In this document: positions 1 to 9,960 of the stretch, one piece after another
Numbering within the stretch: position 1 is the stretch's first letter
Layout: each line of letters opens with the position of its first letter
Source: Sphingobium psychrophilum
GTDB taxonomy: Bacteria > Pseudomonadota > Alphaproteobacteria > Sphingomonadales > Sphingomonadaceae
Direction: 5' to 3'
Assembly: GCF_012927105.1 (NCBI RefSeq)
Contig: NZ_JABBFV010000001.1
Coordinates: 186,001 to 250,000, forward strand
DNA: 64,000 nucleotides
Translations under genes and position numbers: made by a program
The notes under the pieces: generated by a model
The model's input: the letters and a program-made list of their open reading frames with translations, nothing else
Told to the model about the DNA's origin: nothing
The model's database searches: none

Positions 1-40
1 GCCTCGCGCCATGCCCTACCGTAGCGCGCGGCCGCCTGAG

Positions 41-60
41 ACCCCAGCCTTCGCTGGGGT
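41..60. repeat. Short palindrome upstream of recQ
   Basis: A perfect 8-bp inverted repeat (ACCCCAGC / GCTGGGGT) around a CTTC loop. It shares its core pattern (CCCC-GGCCTTCGCC-GGGG type) with the much longer palindrome at 40489-40560, so it is probably a member of the same intergenic repeat family. The rest of 1-180 shows no gene that can be supported. Confidence 0.55.
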
Positions 61-180
61 GACGGTGGATTTTATGACTGCTCTAGAACAATTGCTCCTG
101 TAAACCCGCCAGTCCCCTTTCCACCCATCTTCGCCCCCAACCCCCTAGCCCCGCCACCCCCCAGTCGCTAAGGCCACCCC

Positions 181-1953
<1,773 letters not shown>

Positions 1954-1957
1954 AGGC

Positions 1958-2046
1958 GTTCGCGCAGAGGCGCAGAGGGCGCAGGGAGTGAAGACACCTC
2001 TTCTTGTCTCCGCGCTCTCCGCGCCTCTGCGCGAACCAAATCTCTT
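1958..2046. repeat. Inverted repeat downstream of recQ
   Basis: About 20-bp arms (1958-1977 and 2025-2046) with one mismatch and a small length difference, built from the GTTCGCGCAGAGGCGC motif. The hairpin lies immediately after the recQ stop and before the next gene. It may act as a transcript end or be a member of a dispersed intergenic repeat family. No U-tract follows it. Confidence 0.6.
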
Positions 2047-2096
2047 GAAACCTCGGATATGAGCGCGCATGGCGTCCGCCAAAGGAGACGCATCCC

Positions 2097-2525
2097 ATGT
2101 TCCGCAAGCTGACCGACCGCATCCTCGTAGCCCCGCAGATCACGATCGATCAGGTCGAGCAAGCCAAGGCGCAGGGCGTCACACTCATCATCAACAACCG
2201 CCCCGACGACGAGGAACCGGGCCAGGTCAACGGCGCAGAGATCGAGGCGGCGGCCAAGGCCGCGGGCATCGCCTATCTCGCCGTCCCGGTCGCGCATGGC
2301 GGCTTTGCCCCCTGGCAACTCGACGGCATGGCGCAGGCGCTGGAGCAAGCGGGAGACGGCAAACTGCTCGCCTATTGCCGGTCGGGTACGCGCAGCACGC
2401 TCCTCTGGGCCCTGACCCGCGCCCGCGCTGGGGACAATGCCGACGTGCTGTCGGCGCAGGCTGCGGCGGCGGGTTATGACATCGCCCCGGTGCGCCAAAT
2501 CATGGACGCGCTGGCACCGCAGTAA
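2097..2525 (+). CDS. DUF442/TIGR01244 phosphatase-like protein
   Basis: A 142-residue single-domain protein. The segment from MFRKLTDRILVAPQIT to residue 137 matches the DUF442 (TIGR01244, 'beta-lactamase hydrolase-like') fold, a small relative of dual-specificity phosphatases. The catalytic-type loop CRSGTRS (C-x5-R) is present near residues 98-104. In other bacteria the domain is often fused to or placed beside sulfide dioxygenase or rhodanese-like proteins (BlhA-type), but here it stands alone. The substrate is unknown. A GGAG-type ribosome site lies 5-10 bases ahead of the ATG. Confidence 0.85.
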   Translation: MFRKLTDRILVAPQITIDQVEQAKAQGVTLIINNRPDDEEPGQVNGAEIEAAAKAAGIAYLAVPVAHGGFAPWQLDGMAQALEQAGDGKLLAYCRSGTRSTLLWALTRARAGDNADVLSAQAAAAGYDIAPVRQIMDALAPQ

Positions 2526-2855
2526 GGGGCGGACGAAGGGCGACCGTGCCAATGGCATAATGGGTGGGACGCGGTCAGTTCGCTCTGACGCCCGATGGCA
2601 TAAAAAGCCGAGTTATGGTGGATTAGGTGCCATCACCTGTCTTACACCACTCTCGCCGTCCGGCGGTTCATTTCTAATTTCGTGAATGATGTTTTCGGCC
2701 TCGTTGTAATCTCTGACTGGTTAGAGAGGCACATCGGAGCGACCGGCTAGATTGATCTTAGATGGCACTACAGCTTACATCTCGCCGAACGCCGACAACG
2801 TGATCGTCCCCGCGATCGAGGCGATGACGGCGCTGGCGAACATACTGACGAAGGA
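2526..2855. other. Gene-free gap of lower GC
   Basis: About 330 bases between the DUF442 gene and the secreted hydrolase-like gene. Base composition falls clearly below that of the neighbours (A/T-rich runs around 2660-2770). No promoter, RNA or complete gene can be supported. The last third carries an open frame that looks like the 3' end of a lost gene (next entry). Confidence 0.6.
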
Positions 2856-2859
2856 ATGA
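2725..2859 (+). pseudogene. Possible 3' remnant of a coding gene
   Basis: A stop-bounded frame of 44 codons without a credible start ends in TGA at 2857-2859 and overlaps the first possible ATG of the next gene. Its C-terminal part (LDGTTAYISPNADNVIV then a helix-like AIEAMTALANILTKE) has protein-like composition and GC-rich third positions, unlike the AT-rich sequence before it. I do not recognise the family. It may be chance. Confidence 0.3.
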
Positions 2860-2864
2860 CCAAC

Positions 2865-3743
2865 ATGGCGGAGCGGCATGCCCTAATGACAGCCATTCTC
2901 TTTACTGGCCTGACTGTTGCCGCCTCACCTTCGCATGCGCAGAGCCAGTTGATCGGCGAGCAATTTGCCCCAATCCGCCCGCCTGTTTCGGTTCGTTATG
3001 GCTCAGGCAATTCACAGATCATGAACTTTTGGCGCGCGTCAGGCCGCACGCCAGCACCATTGGTGCTGATTATCGAGAGTAGTGGGTGGCCGACCAGCCC
3101 GAAGCCCTCAACCTACAAACTTGCCGCAACGCTAGCAGCAAGCGGAATTGCGGTGGCAGCGATGGGAAGCAGGCCGAACCGTCCGGTCGGAGTCCGTGAT
3201 GTGATCGCCGACGCCCGTGACATGCTGCAATGCTTAGCCAGCCAAGCGGAACGGAGAGGCATCCAAAAGGACCAGTTAGCGATTATCGGCGTTGGGAGCG
3301 CCGGTGCTGCGGCCGCTCTAATGGCCACCGACCCGAACTGGACTGGTGGAACGTCGCTGTTTTTTGAAAATTTGCGGGCATTAATCTTGATCGATGCGGT
3401 CGGTTTTGACCCGGAACTCACGCTGCAGACCGCAAGGTCAGACCGGCGCGCAAAGATATTAGAATCGCTTGGTGAAACGGAAGAAAAAAGAAAGGCCAAC
3501 TCTGCAGTCAGCCATCTCGCGATGCCCAATGTTCCCAACGCATTGCTTCTGGTGTCTGAAGAAAGGCGGAATGAGCGCAGCAGCGCTGACTTTTCTGCCT
3601 TACTTAATGAGCATGGTATCATCGCTGAAGTTCGCAAAATGCCTCGATCAGATACCAGCACCAATCGGGGAATATTTGGTAATGAGCTCAATCCGGAGAC
3701 GAAAGCGCTCGTTGCATATTTGGCGCAGCGACTTGGCAAGTAG
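2865..3743 (+). CDS. Secreted alpha/beta-hydrolase-like protein
   Basis: About 292 residues. A signal peptide is visible (MTAILFTGLTVAASPSHAQS, cleavage after SHA). The following region has hydrolase-fold features: a strand LVLIIESSGWP, then DQLAIIGVGSAGAAAAL, where GVGSAG resembles a nucleophile elbow (G-x-S-x-G) with Ser as nucleophile, then a strand ALILIDAVGFDPE. The exact family is not recognised. A catalytic acid and His cannot be assigned with certainty. Three in-frame ATGs exist (2856, 2865, 2886); 2865 has AAGGA at usable spacing. Codon use and GC are lower than in neighbouring genes, which suggests acquisition. Confidence 0.65.
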   Translation: MAERHALMTAILFTGLTVAASPSHAQSQLIGEQFAPIRPPVSVRYGSGNSQIMNFWRASGRTPAPLVLIIESSGWPTSPKPSTYKLAATLAASGIAVAAMGSRPNRPVGVRDVIADARDMLQCLASQAERRGIQKDQLAIIGVGSAGAAAALMATDPNWTGGTSLFFENLRALILIDAVGFDPELTLQTARSDRRAKILESLGETEEKRKANSAVSHLAMPNVPNALLLVSEERRNERSSADFSALLNEHGIIAEVRKMPRSDTSTNRGIFGNELNPETKALVAYLAQRLGK

Positions 3744-3943
3744 CGTAGGAGTCTGTCTCATTTCACCGATGCTCGGCATCGCATATTCGCATAACTGCTC
3801 CCCGAAAGCGGAACGGTCGTTCGGTCTTGTGGGGCAGGACGGTTGATCGCGTCAGAGCGGAGATGGGTGAATGGCTGCTATCGGGCGAGCCTATCCCCGC
3901 GTCGAGAGCCTAAAAATCGTCGCTTGTAGCCGCCGACCCCGCC

Positions 3944-4507
3944 TCAATTCTTCCGCTGTGGCACCGTGAACGTCCCCGACACGCGCCCGCTGGGACTGGT
4001 CGCCGCGCCCGGTACGCCGCCCGACGAACGCCCGTCGACCGTCGACCGGCCGGTGTTCAGGTCCATGACCAGACGCCCGCCGCTCAGCCGGTTCGCCCCC
4101 TGCGTCAGGGTGACATTGCCCAACATGGTGATCAGCTTGCTGTTGAGGTCGTAGATGGCGACATTGCCGCGCGCCGTCTGGTCCGCCTTGGTCACCACGA
4201 CATTGCCGGATGCATCGATCCGGTCGATGTCCACTCCATTCGATCCGCCGTTCGGCTGCTTGCTATAGGCGACGGTCATGCGCGCGGCGTTCAGCGTCAT
4301 GCCGGCCTGCGTCACTTCGACATTGCCCGACACGACGACGCGGTCGGCGCGGTCCTGTACTTCGATCCGGTCGGCGTTGAAGTTGACCGGGGCGTTGCTG
4401 TCGTGATTCTTCATCACCTGCGCGAAGGATGGGGCGCTGGCACCGGCGAACATCATCGCGGCGGCGCCCACAAAGCCGGTCGAAAGCAGGATCAGGGTGC
4501 GTGTCAT
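3944..4507 (-). CDS. lptA: LPS transport periplasmic protein LptA
   Basis: A 187-residue OstA-like periplasmic protein that bridges the inner- and outer-membrane parts of the Lpt lipopolysaccharide export machine. The N-terminal signal peptide (TLILLSTGFVGAAAMMFAGASAPSFA) precedes the beta-jellyroll core, with PVNFNADRIEVQDRADRVVVSG and GVDIDRIDASGNVVVT. The C-terminus is a Gly/Ser-rich tail. The start codon overlaps the lptC stop, so the two are translationally coupled. The ATP-binding subunit gene lptB, which usually follows lptA in Alphaproteobacteria, is not found downstream here. Confidence 0.9.
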   Translation of the reverse strand: MTRTLILLSTGFVGAAAMMFAGASAPSFAQVMKNHDSNAPVNFNADRIEVQDRADRVVVSGNVEVTQAGMTLNAARMTVAYSKQPNGGSNGVDIDRIDASGNVVVTKADQTARGNVAIYDLNSKLITMLGNVTLTQGANRLSGGRLVMDLNTGRSTVDGRSSGGVPGAATSPSGRVSGTFTVPQRKN

Positions 4508-5154
4508 CAGTTTCGCCCTTTGAGGCCATTTTGCTCGATGCGCAAGTTCGCCCGGCCATTCAATGTCACCGTGCGCGCGCCCATGTCCGCTTCCAGATGA
4601 TCGCCGCTGAACGTGCCGATCGGAATCCGCCCATCCACGCGCCCCGCGCTGCGCATCCGCCGGGTCTTGAGGTCGATGCCGACGTCGCGCGTGGTCAGGC
4701 GATAGCCGCCCGCCGCCTCGAACTGCACCGGCCCTTCGATCCCGACCCGCTCGGTGTCCATGTCGTACCGCCCCTTTTGCGCGGTCAGCACGGCGGGGCC
4801 GTCCGACAGCAGGATGCGCGCCGACATGCTGCTTAAGTCCACGATCGGTTCGCGCGAGCTTTTCTGCACCGCAGAGCCAGCGCGCAGGGAGAAGGGCTGG
4901 CCCTTGCTGTCTTCGCCGCGATACAGTGCTTCGGTCAGGCGCATCCGGTCCTTCGCCACTTCGACCTTGTTCTTGTCGAGGACGAAGCTGACCTTATCGC
5001 CGCCAGTAAAGGGCGCGGTCGCCAGCAGCGCCGCCAGCACCCCGACCGCGACCGGCAACCAATTCTTGAGCAGCGCGACCAGCCGGTCATGACTCCCGCC
5101 CGGCTGCGCCCACTGGCGGCGGACATCGCGTTGCTGATCGGCCTGGACGGACAT
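4507..5154 (-). CDS. lptC: LPS export ABC transporter protein LptC
   Basis: A 215-residue bitopic inner-membrane protein. One transmembrane segment (WLPVAVGVLAALLATAPF, about residues 32-49) is followed by a periplasmic jellyroll of OstA type with the repeating pattern GRYDMDTERVGIEGPVQFE. It receives LPS from LptBFG and passes it to LptA. The gene lies 21 bases after rnd and overlaps lptA by one base, so rnd-lptC-lptA form one minus-strand operon. Confidence 0.88.
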   Translation of the reverse strand: MSVQADQQRDVRRQWAQPGGSHDRLVALLKNWLPVAVGVLAALLATAPFTGGDKVSFVLDKNKVEVAKDRMRLTEALYRGEDSKGQPFSLRAGSAVQKSSREPIVDLSSMSARILLSDGPAVLTAQKGRYDMDTERVGIEGPVQFEAAGGYRLTTRDVGIDLKTRRMRSAGRVDGRIPIGTFSGDHLEADMGARTVTLNGRANLRIEQNGLKGRN

Positions 5155-5175
5155 GGTTGGACCTTTCAGCCTGCG

Positions 5176-5793
5176 TTACATGTGCGAGAAAATGTCGATT
5201 TCCGGCCATCCGGCCAGATCGAGTTCGGCGCGATGGGGCAGGAAGTCGAAACAGGCCTGGGCCAGTTCCATCCGCCCTTCGCGGATCAGGCGCTTGTCCA
5301 GTTCGGCTTTCAGCGCATGGAGGTAGCGCACGTCCGACGCGGCATAATCCTTCTGCGCGTCCGACAGGACGGGGCCGCCCCAGTCGCTCGACTGCTGCTG
5401 CTTGCTAATGTCCTGGCCCAGCAGTTCGCGCACCAGTTCCTTCAACCCATGGCGGTCGGTATAGGTGCGGATCAGGCGCGAGGCGATTTTGGTGCAATAG
5501 ACGGGTGCGGCGACGATGCCCATATAATGTTTGATCGCCGCCAGATCGAACCGGCCGAAATGATAGAGTTTCAGCCGATCCGGATCGGCCAGCACGGCGC
5601 GCAGGTTGGGCGCGGCATAATCGCTGCCGGGCTTGAAACGGACGAGATGTTCGTCGCCCTTGCCATCGCTGATCTGGACCACGCACAGGCGGTCGCGCGG
5701 GGTGATCAGCCCCATGGTTTCGGTGTCGATGGCGATCGGGCCGGGGGCGAGCACGCCGGCGGGCAGATCTTCTTCATGGAAATGAACGGTCAT
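5176..5793 (-). CDS. rnd: Ribonuclease D, short form
   Basis: A 205-residue DEDD-family 3'-5' exoribonuclease. The ExoI motif IAIDTETMG is near residues 20-28, ExoII is carried by YHFGRFDLAAIKHY, and ExoIII by YAASDVRYLHAL (DEDDy Tyr present). The protein lacks the C-terminal HRDC domains of enterobacterial RNase D, giving the short form common in Alphaproteobacteria. It probably trims 3' ends of tRNA and other small RNAs. It heads the rnd-lptC-lptA operon. Confidence 0.9.
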   Translation of the reverse strand: MTVHFHEEDLPAGVLAPGPIAIDTETMGLITPRDRLCVVQISDGKGDEHLVRFKPGSDYAAPNLRAVLADPDRLKLYHFGRFDLAAIKHYMGIVAAPVYCTKIASRLIRTYTDRHGLKELVRELLGQDISKQQQSSDWGGPVLSDAQKDYAASDVRYLHALKAELDKRLIREGRMELAQACFDFLPHRAELDLAGWPEIDIFSHM

Positions 5794-6007
5794 ATCCTTC
5801 CCTTATGGTGAAACAGGTCCAACCGCAATCAAGGCTTTGCCGGGCCGGATCTTCGCGACGAAAGCCGTCATTTGCCCGGCGCATGGCGGTGGCTGGGGGC
5901 CATTTTGGCCAATTGGAACGGAACAGGATCGCAACAGTGAAAATCATTCGCGCTGCTCTGAAAAGTTGATATAGTGATTCCCAAATCCGCGTCTGCGGTG
6001 GATTCTG

Positions 6008-6027
6008 CATGTCATTCGCCCGACATG
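6008..6027 (+). promoter_or_regulatory. Small hairpin in cold-shock gene leader
   Basis: Inverted repeat CATGTC / GACATG around an 8-base loop, 48 bases upstream of the cold-shock start. The 281-base gap 5794-6074 is long and would give a structured leader. Long structured leaders are known for cspA-type genes, but no conserved cold box can be recognised here. Confidence 0.35.
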
Positions 6028-6074
6028 TGTTTGTCCGATTGGTCTTGGGGCGAAGCGAAAGTGACTAACAGGGC

Positions 6075-6932
6075 ATGAGTTTTGATAGAGGTCGCCGCGG
6101 CGGGCGCGGCAAGGACAAGCGCGACGGTTTCGGCGACGACAATTTCTACGATCAGGGCCGTGGCGGCTTTGGCGGCGGTGGTGGCGGCGGCGGCTTCGGC
6201 GGTGATCGCTTCGGCGGCGGCGGTGGTGGCTTCGGCGGCGATCGTGGAGGTTTCGGCGGCGGTGATCGCGGCGGTGGCGGCGGCTTCGGCGGTGGTCGCA
6301 GCGGCGGCGGTGGCTTCGGCGGCGGCGGCGGTGGTGGCGGCTTCGGTGGCGGCGGCGGCGGCGGTGGTCGCGGCATGCCTGCCCAGGTCGTTGGCGAAGG
6401 CACGGGCGTCGTCAAATTCTTCAACGGGCAAAAGGGCTTCGGCTTCGTCGTTCGTGATGATGGCGGCGAAGACGTGTTCGTGCATATCAGCGCTGTCGAG
6501 CAGGCCGGTCTGACCGGTCTGGCCGAAGGTCAGCCGCTCGGCTTCACGCTGGTCGATCGCGGCGGCAAGGTGTCGGCGACCGATCTGAAGATCGAAGGCG
6601 AGCCGCTTCCCGTGACCGATCGCGGTCCGCCGCGCGAAGCACGCGAACCGCGCGCCGGTGGTTTCGGCGCCCCTGCGGGCGGCGATCGTGGTGGCCCGCA
6701 GCGTCAGTTGACCGGCGAGCGCTCCAGCGGCACGGTGAAGTTCTTCAACGCGATGAAGGGCTTCGGCTTCATTCAGCGCGATGATGGCCAGCCTGACGCC
6801 TTCGTCCACATCAGCGCCGTCGAACGCGCCGGCATGGCCGCCCTGAACGAGGGTGACCGTCTCGACTTCGAACTGGAAGTCGATCGTCGCGGCAAATACG
6901 CTGCGGTGAACCTCCAGTCGAAGGCCGAATAA
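6075..6932 (+). CDS. Two-domain cold-shock protein with Gly-rich N-terminus
   Basis: A 285-residue RNA-binding protein. Residues 1-105 are an Arg/Gly-Phe-rich low-complexity head (GGGGFGG repeats and RGR motifs). Two cold-shock OB-fold domains follow: the first from GTGVVKFFNGQKGFGFVVRD with DVFVHISAVEQAG, the second from SGTVKFFNAMKGFGFIQRD with DAFVHISAVERAG. Both keep the RNP1 (KGFGF) and RNP2 (VFVHIS-type) motifs. Tandem-CSD proteins are known in Alphaproteobacteria; the RGG/GGF head is unusual and resembles eukaryotic RNA-granule proteins. It is probably an RNA chaperone. Confidence 0.88.
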   Translation: MSFDRGRRGGRGKDKRDGFGDDNFYDQGRGGFGGGGGGGGFGGDRFGGGGGGFGGDRGGFGGGDRGGGGGFGGGRSGGGGFGGGGGGGGFGGGGGGGGRGMPAQVVGEGTGVVKFFNGQKGFGFVVRDDGGEDVFVHISAVEQAGLTGLAEGQPLGFTLVDRGGKVSATDLKIEGEPLPVTDRGPPREAREPRAGGFGAPAGGDRGGPQRQLTGERSSGTVKFFNAMKGFGFIQRDDGQPDAFVHISAVERAGMAALNEGDRLDFELEVDRRGKYAAVNLQSKAE

Positions 6933-7242
6933 GGCACCGACGAACCATCCCTGTTACAGGGGAGAGGATGAAAAGAGGGTCGCCCGAGAGGGCGGCCCTT
7001 TTTCGCGTCCGGGCGCGCGGGATGATGGGATCATTGGCTGGGTTATCTGCCGATCTGCCATGCTGCGAATGCGAGTATATTTATCGATAAGACTAAAAAT
7101 ATGTAACAAAATATTGCTTTGCCGTCGATTACGCGCGCTGCGCCCCATGCTGCGGCACAGCAATATTATCTTACAGCCGCGCCATGCATCCATCTTGCAG
7201 GCTTCCTAGTTTGGGGGGCGTAACATCAGATGGAGGTCTTCA
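6933..7242. other. Intergenic region with terminator and AT-rich block
   Basis: This 310-base gap starts with the cold-shock terminator (6977-7003). The stretch 7070-7170 is AT-rich against the local background and contains an 8-bp inverted repeat, AATATTGC at 7110-7117 and GCAATATT at 7160-7167, upstream of the small membrane-protein gene. It could hold that gene's promoter or operator. An open frame on the minus strand across this region has no protein-like features. Confidence 0.5.
6977..7003 (+). terminator. Rho-independent terminator after cold-shock gene
   Basis: A 9-bp stem (GGGTCGCCC with GGGCGGCCC, one G-U pair), loop GAGA, followed by TTTTT. Confidence 0.85.
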
Positions 7243-7554
7243 ATGAACCAAACCGATCCCAAGAATCGCCGTATGATGATCGAGAAAGCTGCGGCTTCAT
7301 TCATGCTGCTCTGTTTCGGCCTTGGCAGCCTGGCCTATTTGATCGCGATCGATCGGGCCGAATGGTTCGCGGTGCGCCCCGCGTCCGGCGCTGCGCTGGC
7401 GATGGCCAATGCATCGGACAAATATGCCGACAGGCAGGATGCGGCGCAGGCCAGGCATGGCGATCGCTCGTTCCGCCTGACGCGAGGCGAGGTGTCGGGC
7501 GACAGGATCGCTGGTGACAAGGTGGGCGGCAACAGGGCACCTGGCGTCGATTGA
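7243..7554 (+). CDS. Small single-pass membrane protein, unknown
   Basis: 103 residues with no recognised family. A hydrophobic segment (AAASFMLLCFGLGSLAYLIAI, about residues 16-36) is preceded by a basic stretch (KNRRMMIEK), predicting one membrane span with the N-terminus in the cytoplasm. The remaining 65 residues are polar and Asp/Arg-rich. The ATG follows a GGAGG-like site (ATGGAGGTCTTCA). It lies 54 bases upstream of the bestrophin gene and may be co-transcribed with it. Confidence 0.6.
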   Translation: MNQTDPKNRRMMIEKAAASFMLLCFGLGSLAYLIAIDRAEWFAVRPASGAALAMANASDKYADRQDAAQARHGDRSFRLTRGEVSGDRIAGDKVGGNRAPGVD

Positions 7555-7608
7555 TCCCATGCAACGGCTTTTGCATCCGGCCCACCCGTCATCGGGGATG
7601 GCGCCATC

Positions 7609-8487
7609 ATGATCGTCACCGCAACACCAGGCATCAAGCAGATAGTACGGGAGGTGTGGAAGCCGCTGGCGCTGCTGTTCGTGTGGGACGTGATTGTCAC
7701 CGCGACCTATTTCATTATCCCCTTTACCGCCCCGTCCTTGCCGCTGACGCTATTCGGCTCGGCGCTGGTGCTATTCTTGGGGTTCCGCAGCAATTCAGCC
7801 TATCAGCGTTGGTGGGAGGGGCGCGGCCTATGGGGGTTGATGATCAACGCCAGCCGCAATCTGGCGCGGCAGGCGCGCAACCTCCTGCCCGAGGAAGCGC
7901 GGGAGGCGAAGCGCGCCATCGTCCTGCACCAGATCGCCTATGTCCACGCCCTGCGCTGCCAGTTGCGGCGGCAAAAGCCTGACACCGACGTCACCCGCTT
8001 CCTGTCAAAAGGCGATCCGGCGCTGGCGCGGGCCAATATTGCCAACGGCCTGTTGGACGGCACCGGCCGCCGCATCGACGATGCGCGGCGACGTGGCTGG
8101 ATCGACACCATCCAGCAAGCGGCGATGGAGGCGGTGCTGGTCGATATCGCCAATGCCCAGGGTGGCATGGAGCGGTTGAAGAATACGCCGTTGCCGGTGC
8201 AATATCGCTTCTTCCCGACATTGTTCACCCATTTGATGTGCCTGTTGCTGCCCATCGGGTTGGTCGAAACGATGGGGTTGGCGACGCCGCTGGGATCGAC
8301 GGTCGCGGGCCTGATGTTCCTGGCGGTGCTGGCGATCGGCGACGATCTGGTCGATCCGTTCGACAACAGCCCGCACGACCTGCCGCTCAGCGCCATGTGC
8401 CGCACGATCGAGATCGACCTGCTTCAGGCGATCGGCGATCCCGCGCCGCCGCCGCTGGCCCCCGACAAGGCCGGCATATTATGGTGA
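7609..8487 (+). CDS. Bestrophin-like (RFP-TM, UPF0187) channel protein
   Basis: A 292-residue integral membrane protein of the bacterial bestrophin family, which forms pentameric anion- or cation-selective channels. The hallmarks are the N-terminal membrane pair (PLALLFVWDVIVTATYFI and LTLFGSALVLFLGFRSNSAYQRWWEGR, where RSNSAYxRWWEGR is the family signature) and the C-terminal membrane region LFTHLMCLLLPIGLVET with AIGDDLVDPFDNSPHDLPL, the Ca-clasp-like acidic loop. It converges with the acyl-CoA regulator gene downstream. The transported ion is unknown. Confidence 0.88.
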   Translation: MIVTATPGIKQIVREVWKPLALLFVWDVIVTATYFIIPFTAPSLPLTLFGSALVLFLGFRSNSAYQRWWEGRGLWGLMINASRNLARQARNLLPEEAREAKRAIVLHQIAYVHALRCQLRRQKPDTDVTRFLSKGDPALARANIANGLLDGTGRRIDDARRRGWIDTIQQAAMEAVLVDIANAQGGMERLKNTPLPVQYRFFPTLFTHLMCLLLPIGLVETMGLATPLGSTVAGLMFLAVLAIGDDLVDPFDNSPHDLPLSAMCRTIEIDLLQAIGDPAPPPLAPDKAGILW

Positions 8488-8517
8488 TGCGCGGGCGTTG
8501 CGCGCGCCGGAGCAAGC

Positions 8518-9927
8518 TCAGACCCGCCTGAACGGGAAGGGCGCGACCGTGCGTTCGTAACTGTGCAGGTCGAGCGCGCGGGTCACCGGCGGCAGCGCGC
8601 GATCGGGGCAGGCGCGGCGTTCGCACAAATGGCATGTCGGGCCGATCCCGGTCGCCGCGTCCCGCTCGACGTCGATCCCGTCGGCATGGACGATCCGGCC
8701 CGCATGTTTCGCCTCGCACCCCAGGGCGATCACCGATCGGCCGCGCGCCGCGCCCGGCGGCAGGCCGATCGCCAGCGTCAGGAAGCGCTTGACGTCCAGC
8801 GTCTCGATCAGTTGCGGCGCGACCCGGTCCGCTTCCTGCGCGCCATGCGCGTCCCAGCGCGGGCAGGTGCCGCCATAGCGGGCGAAGGGCCAGGCCTCGC
8901 CATCGAACCGCTTGGAGATGATCCCCGCCCGGTCGATCTTCGCCATGAAAAAGGGGATGCCCCGCGCCCCGGTGCGATTGAGGCTGGTCAGGCGATGCGC
9001 CAGTTGCTCGGTCGACACGCCGAACCGGTCGCGCAGCAGGGGCAGGTCGTGCCGGCTCTGTTCGGCCGCCTGGCGGAAACGATCATAGGGCATGATGAGC
9101 GCGGCGGCGGCATAGTTGGTCAGCGCCATGCTGGCGAGGCGGCGGCTGTCCTCGTCCGGTGGCGCGGCGCGGGCGATCTGCGCGGCGATCGCATCGGCCA
9201 GTTCCTGCGCGCACAGATGATAGGCGATCGCGAACAGGCGGCCTGATGCCGGTAGCCGCTCGCTCAGCATCACCCGTCGCCGGTGCATGTCATAATGGCG
9301 CAATGTCCCATCCAGCACGTCGCCGCGCACCACCAGGCACGCCATGCCGTGTCGGTCCTTCAATCGCGCGCGCAATTCCGCCTGTAAAAGCGTCGGGTCG
9401 TCGGGCAGGTCGGCGATGATCGCCTCCGCCCCCGCATCGATCTCCGCGAAATGATTGCCCGCGCGCGCGATCATCTCGCGCAGCCAGTCGACCGGCGCGA
9501 CCAGTGGCGCGGGTGCCCCGTCGCCCCTTGCCAGCGCCTCGCCCGGCATCCGCCGCAGGTCGCTCAATGCGCGATAGAAGCGGGCGATCGCCTCGCTGAC
9601 GCCGGGATAATTTTCCGCGACCTCCAGCACCTCGTCGCGCGCGATGCCGATGTCGCGCACCAGCGCGTCGGACAGGATTTCGCTCAACTCACGCGGGCCG
9701 CCCTCCTGCGCCTGCGCGGTGAAATCGCGAATGTCGATGTCATAGGTGTTGGCCAGCCGCAGCAGCATCTGCGCGGTCAGCGGGCGCTGGTTGCGCTCCA
9801 GATGGTTGAGATAGCTGGGCGACACGCCCAGTTCCTCCGCCATCTGCGTCTGGTTCAGCCCCAGTTCGCGGCGCAATACGCGCAGCTTGGGGCCAAGATA
9901 GAGTTTGCGGTCGGTCAATTCTGCCAT
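8518..9927 (-). CDS. XRE-family short-chain acyl-CoA regulator (DUF2083)
   Basis: A 469-residue regulator. An N-terminal XRE helix-turn-helix lies at about residues 9-68 (LGLNQTQMAEELGVSPSYLNHLERNQRPLT). A central IrrE/ImmA-like domain follows, and a DUF2083 C-terminal domain carries the Cys-rich GPTCHLCERRACPDRALPP and other cysteines. This is the architecture of RamB/MccR/ScfR-type regulators that sense acyl-CoA and control acetate, propionate or glyoxylate metabolism; the target here is unknown. A 31-base palindrome sits right at the start codon and no ribosome site is evident, so the mRNA may be leaderless. Confidence 0.87.
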   Translation of the reverse strand: MAELTDRKLYLGPKLRVLRRELGLNQTQMAEELGVSPSYLNHLERNQRPLTAQMLLRLANTYDIDIRDFTAQAQEGGPRELSEILSDALVRDIGIARDEVLEVAENYPGVSEAIARFYRALSDLRRMPGEALARGDGAPAPLVAPVDWLREMIARAGNHFAEIDAGAEAIIADLPDDPTLLQAELRARLKDRHGMACLVVRGDVLDGTLRHYDMHRRRVMLSERLPASGRLFAIAYHLCAQELADAIAAQIARAAPPDEDSRRLASMALTNYAAAALIMPYDRFRQAAEQSRHDLPLLRDRFGVSTEQLAHRLTSLNRTGARGIPFFMAKIDRAGIISKRFDGEAWPFARYGGTCPRWDAHGAQEADRVAPQLIETLDVKRFLTLAIGLPPGAARGRSVIALGCEAKHAGRIVHADGIDVERDAATGIGPTCHLCERRACPDRALPPVTRALDLHSYERTVAPFPFRRV

Positions 9928-9929
9928 AA

Positions 9930-9960
9930 GGTCATAATGTCATAAAATGACAGTATGACC
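9930..9960. promoter_or_regulatory. Operator palindrome at acyl-CoA regulator start
   Basis: A near-perfect palindrome: arms GGTCATAATGTCAT and ATGACAGTATGACC around AAA, with one mismatched pair. Each arm contains two TCAT/ATGA half-sites. It begins 3 bases upstream of the regulator start codon, in the divergent region shared with the small gene at 10068. A further half-site, TTATGAC, lies at 9969-9975. The position suggests autoregulation by the XRE-type protein. Confidence 0.7.

Noticed and set aside
6160-6370. Possible CRISPR-like or satellite array
   Set aside because: The repetition is irregular and encodes the Gly-rich head of the cold-shock protein; there are no unique spacers.
6954-7193. 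79-codon minus-strand frame downstream of the cold-shock gene
   Set aside because: It overlaps the terminator and the AT-rich block and has no ribosome site or recognisable features.
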